Origin: Bacillota bacterium | GTDB taxonomy: Bacteria; Bacillota; Clostridia; Christensenellales; Aristaeellaceae | Length of the DNA stretch: 64,000 nt | Assembly (NCBI GenBank): GCA_023444095.1 | Contig: JAEZRP010000049.1 | Coordinates: forward strand, 34,821 to 98,820 | Direction: 5' to 3' | Shown: positions 8,526-16,953 of the stretch, in pieces | Numbering within the stretch: the stretch's first letter is position 1 | Layout of the letters: every line of letters starts with the position of its first letter | Position numbers and translations under genes: made by a program | Notes under the pieces: model-generated | Told to the model about the DNA's origin: nothing | The model's input: only the letters and a program-made list of their open reading frames with translations | Database searches by the model: none

Positions 8526-8963
8526 ATGATTCGCCTGATGGCGATCGCGGACTACGAGGATGTGCGGGCCCTGTGGGAGCGCACGGAGGGAATGGGCTTA
8601 AACGACGTCGACGATTCGCGCGCGGGGATCGCAAAGTATCTCGCACGCAATCCGACCACCTGCTTTGTGAGCGTCGAAGGCGGCGCGCTGAACGGGGTAA
8701 TCCTGGCGGGACACGACGGGCGGCGGGGGTACATCCATCACACGGCGGTGGAGAAGTCCGCGCGCGGCGCGGGAATCGGGCGCGCGCTTGTGGACGCGGC
8801 GCTCGCGGCGCTCTTTGCCGAGGGGATCTCGAAGGTCGCGCTGGTGGTGTTTCAAAGAAACGAGATCGGAAACGGGTTCTGGGAAAGGATGGGTTTTTCG
8901 ATGCGGACGGACCTCAATTACCGCAACCGCGCGCTGCGGGAACTCGTGCGGATGGATACGTGA
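8526..8963 (+). CDS. GNAT family N-acetyltransferase
   Basis: A 145-residue single-domain GNAT enzyme that transfers an acetyl group from acetyl-CoA to an unknown amine. It has HTAVEKSARGAGIGRALVDA near residues 72-91 (the pyrophosphate-binding loop R-G-x-G-x-G/A) and the terminal NEIGNGFWERMGF motif of YpeA/RimI-like proteins. I chose ATG 8526 over ATG 8508 because GAGGTG (8514-8519) lies just before it and 8508 falls upstream of the likely transcription start. Confidence 0.9.
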   Translation: MIRLMAIADYEDVRALWERTEGMGLNDVDDSRAGIAKYLARNPTTCFVSVEGGALNGVILAGHDGRRGYIHHTAVEKSARGAGIGRALVDAALAALFAEGISKVALVVFQRNEIGNGFWERMGFSMRTDLNYRNRALRELVRMDT

Positions 8964-8975
8964 GGATTCAGCAAA

Positions 8976-9004
8976 GGCGTCCGGCACATCGGACGCCCGT
9001 CTTT
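8976..9004 (+). terminator. Terminator after the GNAT gene
   Basis: GGCGTCCG (8976-8983) pairs perfectly with CGGACGCC (8990-8997) around a 6-nt loop, followed by CGTCTTT. It lies in the convergent gap before the gene at 9018-9512. Confidence 0.65.
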
Positions 9005-9017
9005 AAGAGTTCCACGT

Positions 9018-9512
9018 TCAGCGATAGAGATTGTCTTTTTTGACATACGCGAGGCCGTCGCCGCCCTTGTTCGTGCACAGAATCCACAGCGTCCCGTTTT
9101 TATCGGTATAGCGGCCCACCATATAGACCTTCGCGCCAAAGGTGAGCCTGGCCTTCCGGTCGCCCGCGTATTCATACGCCCAGCAGTCCGCGCGCACGCG
9201 CGCGCTGATGCCGACGAGCATCATGACGCTCCCCACGCTGACGTAGCCGCTGGTGCCCGCGTAGCTGGCCTTGACGTAGCTGGCGTTCTGCATGCCCTTG
9301 AGCGTGATCTCATCGCCGCGCTCCAGCGTCGTCACCGTTCCCGTCGTGGCGTAGAAGTTGGCCGTTTCCGCGATGACGACACCCTTGACGGAACCCTTAG
9401 GCACGTCTTCCGTAAATTGAAAGGAACTCGGCAGTTTGAACGCGAACGCCGGGGCGGAAATCGTCAGTGACAGGATAAACAGGATGGCGAGGACTCTGCG
9501 CGCGACTCTCAT
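9018..9512 (-). CDS. Secreted protein with bacterial SH3-like repeats
   Basis: A 164-residue exported protein. Residues 1-24 form a signal peptide (basic MRVARR, hydrophobic core, cleavage after APAFA). Two SH3b-like segments follow: one with NFYATTGTVTTLERGDEITL and YAGTSGYVSVGS, the other with VYMVGRYTDKNGTLWI and GLAYVKKDNLYR. Such domains usually bind cell-wall peptides. The start at 9512 is set by GGAGG 5-9 nt upstream and by the signal peptide; the open frame continues upstream without one. Divergent from another secreted gene. Confidence 0.8.
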   Translation of the reverse strand: MRVARRVLAILFILSLTISAPAFAFKLPSSFQFTEDVPKGSVKGVVIAETANFYATTGTVTTLERGDEITLKGMQNASYVKASYAGTSGYVSVGSVMMLVGISARVRADCWAYEYAGDRKARLTFGAKVYMVGRYTDKNGTLWILCTNKGGDGLAYVKKDNLYR

Positions 9513-9582
9513 GTGGTTACCTCCAACGATCGATCGGTATCTAAGACTATCACTTTTGCCAGAAAGTTCATTGCCGTGTATA

Positions 9583-9611
9583 TTGATTGTTCGTAGATTG
9601 TGTGTTAAAAT
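9583..9611 (+). promoter_or_regulatory. Promoter of the secreted protein gene at 9649
   Basis: TTGATT (9583-9588), 17 nt, TAAAAT (9606-9611) in the divergent gap, followed by GGAGGA before the ATG at 9649. Confidence 0.55.
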
Positions 9612-9648
9612 ATATATTCGATGACAACATTGCCGGAGGAACACGTTT

Positions 9649-10290
9649 ATGATGAAACGTCTGATTTGCCTTTGCCTGATTTCGCTCCTCGCGCTCTCGT
9701 CCGCCTATGCGGAAGGCGCGGGAAGTCTGCCGGTCGTCACGGACGAGCAGGGACAGGCCGTCGCATTCTCCGTCGCCGCGACGGACGCCGCAGCGCCTGA
9801 GGCCGGGGACTGGAATCGGTATGCCGACGCCGTTTCCGGGTTGGACGCCGCGGAGGTCGACTCGTTCCGCACCATGATGGCTGTCAAGGCCACCGAGCTC
9901 GACTTCAACAGCTACGTCTCCATGACTTATGACGAAAAGGTCTCCGTCGTTGTAAGCCTTCTCGACGAAACCCTCGGCGAGGATGGCTTCGACTTCTATG
10001 CCGAGGGCGAAAAAGCGCCCGCCAATTCCGTCATTCCCGCTTATGTGGTCGGCTCCGGCGATTTCGCCGTCTTCGCCCTCGTTGAAGGCGCGTGGATCAA
10101 CGCGGGCATGTTCTCGCTTAACGGCGACGCCGCTTCCGAAGGTGCCTCCTACCTCTTTGACCTCTCCTGCTTTGCCTTCGGCGACAGCCCTGCCTATCTC
10201 GCGCGCTTCAACCAAACCGACGCAGCTTGGCACGTGGTCGGCGTCAACCAGGCCTTCGTCGACGCAGCCATCGCGCTGTGCTTCTACTAA
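9649..10290 (+). CDS. Secreted protein of unknown function
   Basis: A 213-residue acidic exported protein. Residues 1-21 are a signal peptide ending SSAYA. It has no lipobox, no further membrane segment and no motif that I recognise. The body has an AVSGLDAAEVDSFRTMM helix and several aromatic beta-strand segments. GGAGGA precedes the start; the second ATG (9652) is an equally possible start. Its neighbour on the other strand is the SH3-like secreted protein, so both may act at the cell surface. Confidence 0.75.
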   Translation: MMKRLICLCLISLLALSSAYAEGAGSLPVVTDEQGQAVAFSVAATDAAAPEAGDWNRYADAVSGLDAAEVDSFRTMMAVKATELDFNSYVSMTYDEKVSVVVSLLDETLGEDGFDFYAEGEKAPANSVIPAYVVGSGDFAVFALVEGAWINAGMFSLNGDAASEGASYLFDLSCFAFGDSPAYLARFNQTDAAWHVVGVNQAFVDAAIALCFY

Positions 10291-10335
10291 AGGAAAGACG
10301 AGAATCCCATACGAAGCATCCATAACTGGATTGCG

Positions 10336-10376
10336 CATCGGATCGCCCAGGGGTCCAGACCCCGGGCGATCCGAAT
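10336..10376. repeat. Intergenic GC stem of the 3' repeat family (C box only)
   Basis: A stem of about 15 bp (10338-10353 with 10360-10374, one bulged A) has the core GGGG-TCCAGA-CCCC and lies between the convergent genes ending at 10290 and 10444. Core and loop match the stems at 19011-19046 and 36586-36618. The upstream A and B boxes are absent or too decayed to see. It may serve as a bidirectional terminator. Confidence 0.65.
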
Positions 10377-10443
10377 TGTCGTAGGCCATCATTTTCGCGT
10401 GTGACTGGTCTACAGCCCCGCGATATACCGGGGACATCGCCTC

Positions 10444-11223
10444 TCACCCAATGTACCTGAGGAAGTGCTGGATATGCTCGTCCCAGTATTCCCAAGTATG
10501 CGCACCCTCGTCCTCCTCGAAGGTATAGTCGAAGGGATTGCCCTCGAAGGACTGGAAGAACGCGCGGGTATCCTCGGCGGTATCCTTGACGAAATCGGAG
10601 GTGCCCCAGGCGTGGAAGACGCGTGGAAACGGTCCGCCGTTTTCGACAAGCCTGCGGGCAGCGCCCTTGGGATCCTCGACGGTGCCCTCGATCTGCCGGT
10701 CACCGATCACGCGTTCCATCATTTGGGCGAAGCGCGGGTTTCCGCTCCGCATGCGGTTCAGGTCGAAGATGCCGGCCGAGAGGCAGCCGATGGCGGCGTA
10801 GTTTTGGGGCCGGGAGAGTCCAATCTTGAGGCAGCCGCCGCCCCCCATCGAGAGACCGGCGATGAAGTTGTCCTCGCGCCTGTCCGAGAAGCCGAAGAAG
10901 CGGCGCATGATCCCGGGCAGCTCGTCCGCGATATAGGTGAAGAACTTCTGGCCGTGGGCCATGTCGGAATAGGAGGAGAGGTGCGCGGCGGGCATCACGA
11001 CCGCCATCCCAAGGGGCGCGACATACCGCTCGATGGAGGTGCGCCGCTGCCAGATGGTCTCGTCGTCGCTCGCGCCGTGGAGGAGCCAGAGAACCTTCGC
11101 GGGCTTTTCCTCCACGCGGGTCTCCATGCCGACAAGCGACCGGGACTGCTGGGGCAGGATGACGTCACAGCTCGCGCACATGCCAAGCGCCTCGGAGAAG
11201 AATCCGATATGTACAAGCGCCAT
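10444..11223 (-). CDS. Esterase D/antigen-85-type alpha/beta hydrolase, copy 2
   Basis: A 259-residue cytoplasmic alpha/beta hydrolase of the PF00756 family, which cleaves short-chain or acyl esters. The nucleophile elbow is GLSMGGGG near residue 124, the oxyanion-hole strand is WLLHGASDDETIWQR, and a C-terminal HTWEYWD supplies the catalytic histidine. It starts in direct contact with the stop of copy 1 (TAA then ATG), with GAAGGAGG inside the end of that gene, so translation is coupled. Copy 1 shares the N-terminal FFSE.LGMC pattern and the YFTYI/FFTYI region. Substrate unknown. Confidence 0.9.
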   Translation of the reverse strand: MALVHIGFFSEALGMCASCDVILPQQSRSLVGMETRVEEKPAKVLWLLHGASDDETIWQRRTSIERYVAPLGMAVVMPAAHLSSYSDMAHGQKFFTYIADELPGIMRRFFGFSDRREDNFIAGLSMGGGGCLKIGLSRPQNYAAIGCLSAGIFDLNRMRSGNPRFAQMMERVIGDRQIEGTVEDPKGAARRLVENGGPFPRVFHAWGTSDFVKDTAEDTRAFFQSFEGNPFDYTFEEDEGAHTWEYWDEHIQHFLRYIG

Positions 11224-12009
11224 TTACTTTTCCTCCTTCGCGGGAACAAGCCAGTCGAGAACGGTCTGGATCTTCTCGTCCCAATACTTCCACTGATGAT
11301 CACCCGGGGCCTCTTCGTACAAGAGGTTGTAGCCGAGCCGGCTGAGGTGGTCGCGCATCCTGACATTGTCCTGATAGAGGAAGTCCTCGGTGCCGCACCA
11401 CAGGTAGACGTCCGGGCGGTCGGGGGAATCCTTCATCTCCTCCGCCGCCGCCATGAGGTCGTTGAACGAGCCGCGCACGCCTTCCGCCGGGCCGAAAATG
11501 TCCTCCCAGAACCGCTCGCCCTTCGTATCCTCGCAAACCCGCGCGACGTCGACCGCTCCCGAAAGCGCCGCGACCTTCGAGAAGATCTTCCCCGCGCGCA
11601 GCCCGCACTTGAGCGCGCCGTAGCCGCCCATCGAGAGCCCGGCGGCATAGGTGTCCGCGCGATCCTTGGACATATTCGGGAAAAATCGTCTGCAAATTTC
11701 AGGCAGTTCGCCGGTAATGTATGTAAAATAGGAAAGGCCGATGTGCATGTCCGTGTACCAGCCGAGGTGCGTGGTCGGCATCACGACCGCGATGCCCTTA
11801 TCGGCTGCGTAGCGCTCGATGGAGGTGCGCCGCTGCCAGATGGTGTGGTCGTCCGACATTCCGTGGAGAAGATAGAGCGTCTTCCACGGTCCCTCCTCGC
11901 TTTTCCCCTCCATGCCGATCTGGCCGCGCGTCTTTTCGGGCAAAATGACGTCCATTTGTGTACACATTCCGAGCGATTCCGAAAAAAAGTTCACATGTAA
12001 AAGCGCCAT
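11224..12009 (-). CDS. Esterase D/antigen-85-type alpha/beta hydrolase, copy 1
   Basis: A 261-residue member of the same PF00756 family and first gene of the pair. The nucleophile motif is GLSMGGYG near residue 125, with the preceding LYLLHGMSDDHTIWQRR strand and a terminal HQWKYWD histidine motif. No signal peptide. I chose ATG 12009 over ATG 12015 because GGGAGG then sits 7 nt, not 1 nt, upstream. A promoter at 12046-12075 serves both genes. Confidence 0.9.
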   Translation of the reverse strand: MALLHVNFFSESLGMCTQMDVILPEKTRGQIGMEGKSEEGPWKTLYLLHGMSDDHTIWQRRTSIERYAADKGIAVVMPTTHLGWYTDMHIGLSYFTYITGELPEICRRFFPNMSKDRADTYAAGLSMGGYGALKCGLRAGKIFSKVAALSGAVDVARVCEDTKGERFWEDIFGPAEGVRGSFNDLMAAAEEMKDSPDRPDVYLWCGTEDFLYQDNVRMRDHLSRLGYNLLYEEAPGDHQWKYWDEKIQTVLDWLVPAKEEK

Positions 12010-12045
12010 AAGCATGCCTCCCGTGCATATATTAAACTATCCTAG

Positions 12046-12075
12046 ATTATATACTCCATCCATGTGGCAAGTCAA
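12046..12075 (-). promoter_or_regulatory. Promoter of the esterase pair
   Basis: Read leftward, TTGACT (12070-12075), 18 nt, TATAAT (12046-12051). Confidence 0.6.
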
Positions 12076-12192
12076 CGGGAAAACCGCCATAAGTTAACAA
12101 CGATTATTTAATATATGTTGCAAAAATGTGGAAAGTGACGCGGCGGGATTGATTATTTTGTGCAGTTTTTGATGATTTATGACCGGATGGCC

Positions 12193-12221
12193 TTGCAAAT
12201 GGATGACGGTTCATGTATAAT
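12193..12221 (+). promoter_or_regulatory. Promoter of the peptide-type ABC importer operon
   Basis: TTGCAA (12193-12198), 17 nt, TATAAT (12216-12221). The expected start near 12228 gives an unusually long leader of about 170 nt before the first gene. Confidence 0.6.
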
Positions 12222-12227
12222 AACCGC

Positions 12228-12398
12228 ATCGGATTGCGTGAACCGTTTTAGATTGCTCACGCTGCAAATGCGCGTCTGGCGCGGGCGCGTATTTGTTCGT
12301 CCATTTCAGCCGTAGATGCGCAGGGGTTCGTCCGATTGGAGCCGGACGAACGAAATTAACAGCCGCCCAACGGGCGGGAAGGGGGAGAACGAAGTCAA
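12228..12398 (+). promoter_or_regulatory. Structured 5' leader of the ABC importer operon
   Basis: The leader has a perfect 9-bp hairpin (GTTCGTCCG 12326-12334 with CGGACGAAC 12343-12351), an earlier partial copy of TTCGTCC, and a small hairpin (CCGCCC/GGGCGG near 12363-12378) just before the GGGGGAG ribosome binding site. No known riboswitch class is recognised and no leader peptide is evident. Confidence 0.4.
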
Positions 12399-13400
12399 AT
12401 GTTGCTCAACTACATTCTGAAGCGTCTGCTTCAGCTGATCCCGCTCCTCATAGCGGTCAGCGTGCTCATCTTCATCATCATCCAGCTGCCGCCGGGTGAT
12501 TACCTCACGACTTACATCATCCAGCTTGAGACTTCGGGTCTGGCGGTCAATGAGTCTGAGATCATCAACCTCACCAAGCAGTATGGTCTTGACAAGCCGA
12601 TGTATCAGCAGTATGTCTACTGGGTGGTGAACATCGTCACGAAACTGGACTTCGGGCGATCATTCCAGTGGAACGCGACAGTGATCTCGAAGCTCCAGGA
12701 GCGCCTGCCCGCCACCATCAGCATTTCGCTCCTGTCGCTGGTCGTGACCTGGGCAATCGCGATTCCCGTTGGAATTGTGTCGGCAACCAACCAATACTCG
12801 GGCTTTGACTATTTCTTCCAATTCTTCGGCTTCATTGGAATGTCGTGTCCGGCCTTCCTGTTGGCACTCGGTTCGGTGTTCATCATATATATGGCGACCG
12901 GTGAATCGCTGACAGGACTCAACTCCGCGGAGTATGTAAACACCGCCTTGAGTTGGGGGAAGTTCATGGACATGCTGCCGCGCCTGCTCCTCGTCATCTT
13001 CATTATCGCGATTTCGCAGACGGCCGGCATGATCCGCTCCCTGCGCGCGATGCTGCTTGACGAGCTCCAGAAGCAGTACGTGATCACCGCGCGCGCCAAG
13101 GGCGTCAAGGAAAAGCGCCTCCTTTGGAAGTACCCCATCCGCATGGCCATCAACCCGCAGGTTTCCACCATCGGTTGGGTTCTCCCGGGCCTGATCGGCG
13201 GCGAAATGATCGTCTCGACGGTTCTCTCCCTTCCCACGATGGGTCCGCTGGTTCGCCGCGCGCTCGTCAATCAGGACATGTATCTCGCGGGTTCTTACCT
13301 GCTCATCGTCAGCTGTCTGACGGTCGTCGGAACCCTGATCTCCGACATCCTGCTTGCGATCGTTGATCCGCGCATCAAGTTTGGAGGTGTCACCGAATGA
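12399..13400 (+). CDS. Peptide/nickel-type ABC transporter permease (OppB/DppB-like)
   Basis: A 333-residue inner-membrane permease with six predicted transmembrane segments. The EAA-type loop that docks the ATPases reads ARAKGVKEKRLLWKY near residues 229-243, followed by ILPGLIGGEMIV-type sequence typical of OppB/DppB. GGGGGAG precedes the ATG. It is the first gene of a four-gene operon and overlaps the next by 4 nt. The substrate (oligopeptide, dipeptide, nickel or sugar) cannot be told from the permease. Confidence 0.92.
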   Translation: MLLNYILKRLLQLIPLLIAVSVLIFIIIQLPPGDYLTTYIIQLETSGLAVNESEIINLTKQYGLDKPMYQQYVYWVVNIVTKLDFGRSFQWNATVISKLQERLPATISISLLSLVVTWAIAIPVGIVSATNQYSGFDYFFQFFGFIGMSCPAFLLALGSVFIIYMATGESLTGLNSAEYVNTALSWGKFMDMLPRLLLVIFIIAISQTAGMIRSLRAMLLDELQKQYVITARAKGVKEKRLLWKYPIRMAINPQVSTIGWVLPGLIGGEMIVSTVLSLPTMGPLVRRALVNQDMYLAGSYLLIVSCLTVVGTLISDILLAIVDPRIKFGGVTE

Positions 13401-14554
13401 CGGACAAGAGAAAAAAGGCGAACCTCCAGGCGGAGACGACCGACCGCGCCAATTCCTACGAGGTAGCCAGCCAGTGGAAGCTGATGGCGTGGAAGTTCAA
13501 AAAGCACAAGGCCGCCATGATCGCCGTCCCGATCCTCATTATCATGTACCTCATCTGCGTAGCCTGCGAGTTCTTTGCGCCCTCTCTTCCCCTTGAGCGG
13601 TACAAGGACTACAAGGACTGCGCGCCGACGAAAATCCACCTGTGGGACGCGGACGGCAATTTCCAGGGCCTGTTCGTCTACGGCTTCGAAAGGTATACCG
13701 ACCCCTACACCTTCCGCAAGAGCTACGTTGAGAACGACGAGATCATTAAGCTGGGCTTCTTCGTGCGCGGCAGCGAGTACAAGCTCTTCGGCCTGAGCGC
13801 CCTCAAATCGGACATCCACTTCTTCGGCCCGGTGCTTGAGGAAGGCGACAAGCCTGGCGACAAGACGTTCTTTCTGATGGGCACGGACTCCCTGGGCCGC
13901 GACGTGTTCTCGCGCGTGCTCTCCGGCGGCCGGATCTCTTTGACGTTCTGCCTCCTGTCAGTTACCTTCACGGTCTTCATCGGCCTCACCCTCGGCGGCC
14001 TGTCCGGCTATCTGGGCGGCGTCGTCGACACGATCGTGCAAAGGTCGATCGACCTCATCATGTCCATCCCCGGCATCCCGCTGTGGATGGCACTGGCGGC
14101 GGCGCTTCCGAGCACGATGTCGAACCTCAAGAAATACTTCCTGATGAGCCTCATCATGTCGCTCATCGGGTGGACGGGCCTCGCGCGCGTCACGCGCGGC
14201 AAGATCCTGTCCCTGCGCGAGGAGGACTTCGTCATCGCGGCGCGTCTCTCGGGATCGAGCCACCTGCGGGTCATCTTCAAGCACATGCTGCCCTCCTTCA
14301 TGAGCTACATCATCGTATCGGTCACCGGCTCCATCCCCGGCACGATCCTCGGCGAGACGACCCTGTCGTTCCTGGGCCTTGGCCTTCAGGCGCCGACGGT
14401 CTCCTGGGGTACCCTGTTGCAGGACTGCCAGACGGTCGACGCGATGGCCGCAACGCCGTGGCTTCTGTTCCCGGCCGCGTTTATCATCGTGACGGTTTTG
14501 TGCTTCTGCTTCATGGGCGACGGCATGCGCGACGCGGCCGACCCGTACAAATAA
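13397..14554 (+). CDS. Peptide-type ABC transporter permease (OppC/DppC-like) with long external insertion
   Basis: A 385-residue partner permease. After the first transmembrane segment (residues 37-57) comes an extracytoplasmic insertion of about 100 residues, up to the family motif LMGTDSLGRDVFSRVLSGG near residue 160. The EAA loop (AARLSGSSHLRVIFKHMLPS) lies near residue 285. Standard OppC proteins are about 300 residues; this long form is a recognised subgroup. The protein overlaps its partner gene by ATGA. The extra domain could help hold or recognise substrate, which is inference. Confidence 0.92.
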   Translation: MTDKRKKANLQAETTDRANSYEVASQWKLMAWKFKKHKAAMIAVPILIIMYLICVACEFFAPSLPLERYKDYKDCAPTKIHLWDADGNFQGLFVYGFERYTDPYTFRKSYVENDEIIKLGFFVRGSEYKLFGLSALKSDIHFFGPVLEEGDKPGDKTFFLMGTDSLGRDVFSRVLSGGRISLTFCLLSVTFTVFIGLTLGGLSGYLGGVVDTIVQRSIDLIMSIPGIPLWMALAAALPSTMSNLKKYFLMSLIMSLIGWTGLARVTRGKILSLREEDFVIAARLSGSSHLRVIFKHMLPSFMSYIIVSVTGSIPGTILGETTLSFLGLGLQAPTVSWGTLLQDCQTVDAMAATPWLLFPAAFIIVTVLCFCFMGDGMRDAADPYK

Positions 14555-14572
14555 AGTAAGGAGGATACATTC

Positions 14573-15607
14573 ATGATTAGACCCGGTGATGATGTCATCC
14601 TTGAACTGAAGGATGTAAAGATTCACTTCGATATGGACGAAGGCCTCCTGAAAGCGGTCGACGGCGTCGATTTCGTCATTCGCAAGGGACGCACGCTGGG
14701 CATCGTGGGCGAGTCGGGCTGCGGAAAGTCCGTCACGACCAACGCGATCTTTAAAATCCTGCCCAAGTACGGCCTGATCGGGGGCGACATCTGGCTCTAC
14801 GAAAAGGACGGCAAGGTGCTCGACACGCCGATCAACATCGCGAAGCTCAATCCCACGGGCGACGTCATTCGCTCGATCCGCGGCGGCAACATCTCGATGA
14901 TCTTCCAGGAGCCGATGAAGGCGTTCTCCCCCGTGCACACGATCGGTAACCAGATTATGGAAACCATCATGCTGCACATCGAACCCGACGAGAAGAAGGC
15001 GCGCGATATCTGCATCGACGCGCTCAAGCAGGTCGGCATCTCGAACCCGGAGCAGCGCGTGGACGAATACCCCCACCAGCTTTCCGGCGGCATGCGCCAG
15101 CGCGCGATGATCGCCATGGCGCTCGCCTCTAGGCCCTCCGTGCTGATCGCCGACGAGCCGACCACGGCCCTCGACGTGACGATCCAGGCGCAGGTTCTGG
15201 ACCTCATCAACAAGCTGAAGAAGGAGAACAACACCTCCGTCATCTTCATCACCCACGACCTCGGCGTCATCGCCGAGATGTCGGACGACGTCGTCGTCAT
15301 GTACCTTGGCAAAGTCGTCGAGTCCTGCGACGTGGACACGCTGTTCTACAACCCGCAGCATCCGTACACGAAGGCCCTTCTGAAGTCAATTCCGACGTCG
15401 GACAAGGCGCACAAGGGACGCTTTGATTCCATCAAGGGTACCGTGCCCTATCCCATGAACCTGCCGGTCGAGTGCGGCTTCTCCTCTCGCTGCGAGAAGT
15501 TCATGAAGGGCGTGTGCGACAAGGCGTATCCCCCCATGGTCGAGATCGAACCCGGCCACTTCGTGCGCTGCTTCCTCTTCGACAAGGCGATAACGGAGGG
15601 CAAATAA
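14573..15607 (+). CDS. Peptide-type ABC transporter ATPase (OppD/DppD-like)
   Basis: A 344-residue ATPase that powers the two upstream permeases. Walker A GESGCGKS near residue 47, signature LSGGMRQR near residue 173, Walker B VLIADEPTTALD near residue 190, H-loop ITHDLGV. The C-terminal oligopeptide/dipeptide extension has the four-cysteine pattern around CGFSSRCEKFMKGVCD expected for an iron-sulphur or metal site in this family. Ribosome binding site AAGGAGG precedes the ATG; the next gene follows at once. Confidence 0.95.
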   Translation: MIRPGDDVILELKDVKIHFDMDEGLLKAVDGVDFVIRKGRTLGIVGESGCGKSVTTNAIFKILPKYGLIGGDIWLYEKDGKVLDTPINIAKLNPTGDVIRSIRGGNISMIFQEPMKAFSPVHTIGNQIMETIMLHIEPDEKKARDICIDALKQVGISNPEQRVDEYPHQLSGGMRQRAMIAMALASRPSVLIADEPTTALDVTIQAQVLDLINKLKKENNTSVIFITHDLGVIAEMSDDVVVMYLGKVVESCDVDTLFYNPQHPYTKALLKSIPTSDKAHKGRFDSIKGTVPYPMNLPVECGFSSRCEKFMKGVCDKAYPPMVEIEPGHFVRCFLFDKAITEGK

Positions 15608-16639
15608 ATGGAAAAGAAGTTCACAAACCCCATTATTGAGGTCAAGAATCTCAAGAAGTACTTTCCCATTACCTCCGGATTCCTCAAGCGCACCGTCGGC
15701 TACGTGAAGGCCGTCGACAATGTCGATATGTACCTCAAGGAGGGCGAGACGTTGGCGCTGGTCGGCGAGTCCGGCTGCGGAAAGACCACGCTGGGCCGCT
15801 GCATCCTGCAGGCCATTAAGCCCACCTCCGGCTCGGTTCTGTTCAACACCAAGGAAAACAATCAGTTGGAACTGACCACCATGCCCTACTCCCAGCTGCG
15901 CGACACCCGCCGCGACATGCAGATGATCTTCCAGGATCCCTACGCGTCGCTCGACCCGCGCATGACGGTTCTGAACATCATCTCCGAGCCCCTGATCTGC
16001 CACCATCTGATGGGCGCGGGCGAGCGGCGCGAGTACGTCAAGGAGCTGATGGAAACAGTCGGTCTCGACTCCCGCCACCTCGAGAGGTACCCGCACGCGT
16101 TCTCCGGCGGTCAGCGCCAGCGCATCGGCATCGCCCGCGCGCTCGCGACCAAGCCCCGCTTCATCGTGTGCGACGAGGCAGTCGCCGCGCTCGACGTGTC
16201 CGTTCAGGCGCAGGTTCTGAACCTGCTCATGGACCTTCAGGAGCAGATGCACCTGAGCTACCTCTTCATCTCGCACGACCTCGGCGTCGTCAGCCACATC
16301 TCCGACCGCGTCGGCGTCATGTACGTCGGACACATGGTCGAGCTGGCCGACACCGTCAAGCTCTTTGCGAAACCCATGCATCCCTACACCGAGGCGCTTT
16401 TGTCCGCGAAGCCCGTGGCGGATCCGCGCAACAAGTCCCGCCGCATCATGCTCGAGGGCGACGTCGCGAACCCCGCGCATCTGCCGTCCGGATGCCCGTT
16501 CCACCCCCGCTGCCGCTACGCCAAGCCCATCTGCTCCGAGCAGGTGCCCGAGTGGCGCGAGCTTGAGCCCGAACACTTCGTCGCTTGCCACTGCGCGCAG
16601 GAACTCTCGCTCGGCGGCATGCGCGGGTACGAGAGGTAG
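15608..16639 (+). CDS. Peptide-type ABC transporter ATPase (OppF/DppF-like)
   Basis: A 343-residue second ATPase. Walker A GESGCGKT near residue 54, signature FSGGQRQR near residue 163, Walker B FIVCDEAVAALD, H-loop ISHDLGV, and a C-terminal cysteine cluster (CPFHPRCRYAKPIC). It begins one base after the preceding stop. It ends the operon: no substrate-binding protein gene follows, and a 3' repeat element lies immediately downstream. Confidence 0.95.
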   Translation: MEKKFTNPIIEVKNLKKYFPITSGFLKRTVGYVKAVDNVDMYLKEGETLALVGESGCGKTTLGRCILQAIKPTSGSVLFNTKENNQLELTTMPYSQLRDTRRDMQMIFQDPYASLDPRMTVLNIISEPLICHHLMGAGERREYVKELMETVGLDSRHLERYPHAFSGGQRQRIGIARALATKPRFIVCDEAVAALDVSVQAQVLNLLMDLQEQMHLSYLFISHDLGVVSHISDRVGVMYVGHMVELADTVKLFAKPMHPYTEALLSAKPVADPRNKSRRIMLEGDVANPAHLPSGCPFHPRCRYAKPICSEQVPEWRELEPEHFVACHCAQELSLGGMRGYER

Positions 16640-16654
16640 GAAGCGAAGGAACGA

Positions 16655-16790
16655 GGCGCACGCCGAGGGCGTTGCCCTCGGGCTCCGCGCAAGGGACAAT
16701 GTCTCTTGCGAATCCCTTGCCGATAACAGAATCAATTCCGTCCGTCGACCGTTCGGGGCCAAAGCCCTGGGCGGTCGAATTTTCGGCAGG
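16655..16790 (+). repeat. Composite 3' repeat element (A-B-C), copy after the ABC importer operon
   Basis: A box: GAGGGC/GCCCTC stem (16661-16688). B box: GCAAGGGAC-AAT-GTCTCTTGC followed by GAATCCC (16689-16716). C box: a 12-bp stem from GACCG (16747) to CGGTC (16777) followed by GAATTTT. It lies in the same orientation as the operon and starts about 15 nt after its stop, so the C stem may be its terminator. Confidence 0.75.
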
Positions 16791-16895
16791 TCATTGCCGG
16801 TCGCGCGGGCAATCTTTCGGACAAAACCGGTTCACCCTCAATTCGCATGAGATTCCAGAGGATCTCTTGGGGAGCGGAGGCGGTTCTCCCTGCCG

Positions 16896-16924
16896 TTTAC
16901 TTTCGCGGGGGACTGTGCTACAAT
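16896..16924 (+). promoter_or_regulatory. Promoter of the small membrane protein gene
   Basis: TTTACT (16896-16901), 17 nt, TACAAT (16919-16924), then AAGGAG (16941-16946) before the ATG at 16954. Confidence 0.55.
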
Positions 16925-16953
16925 AAGGACATTCGGTGACAAGGAGATTTCGT

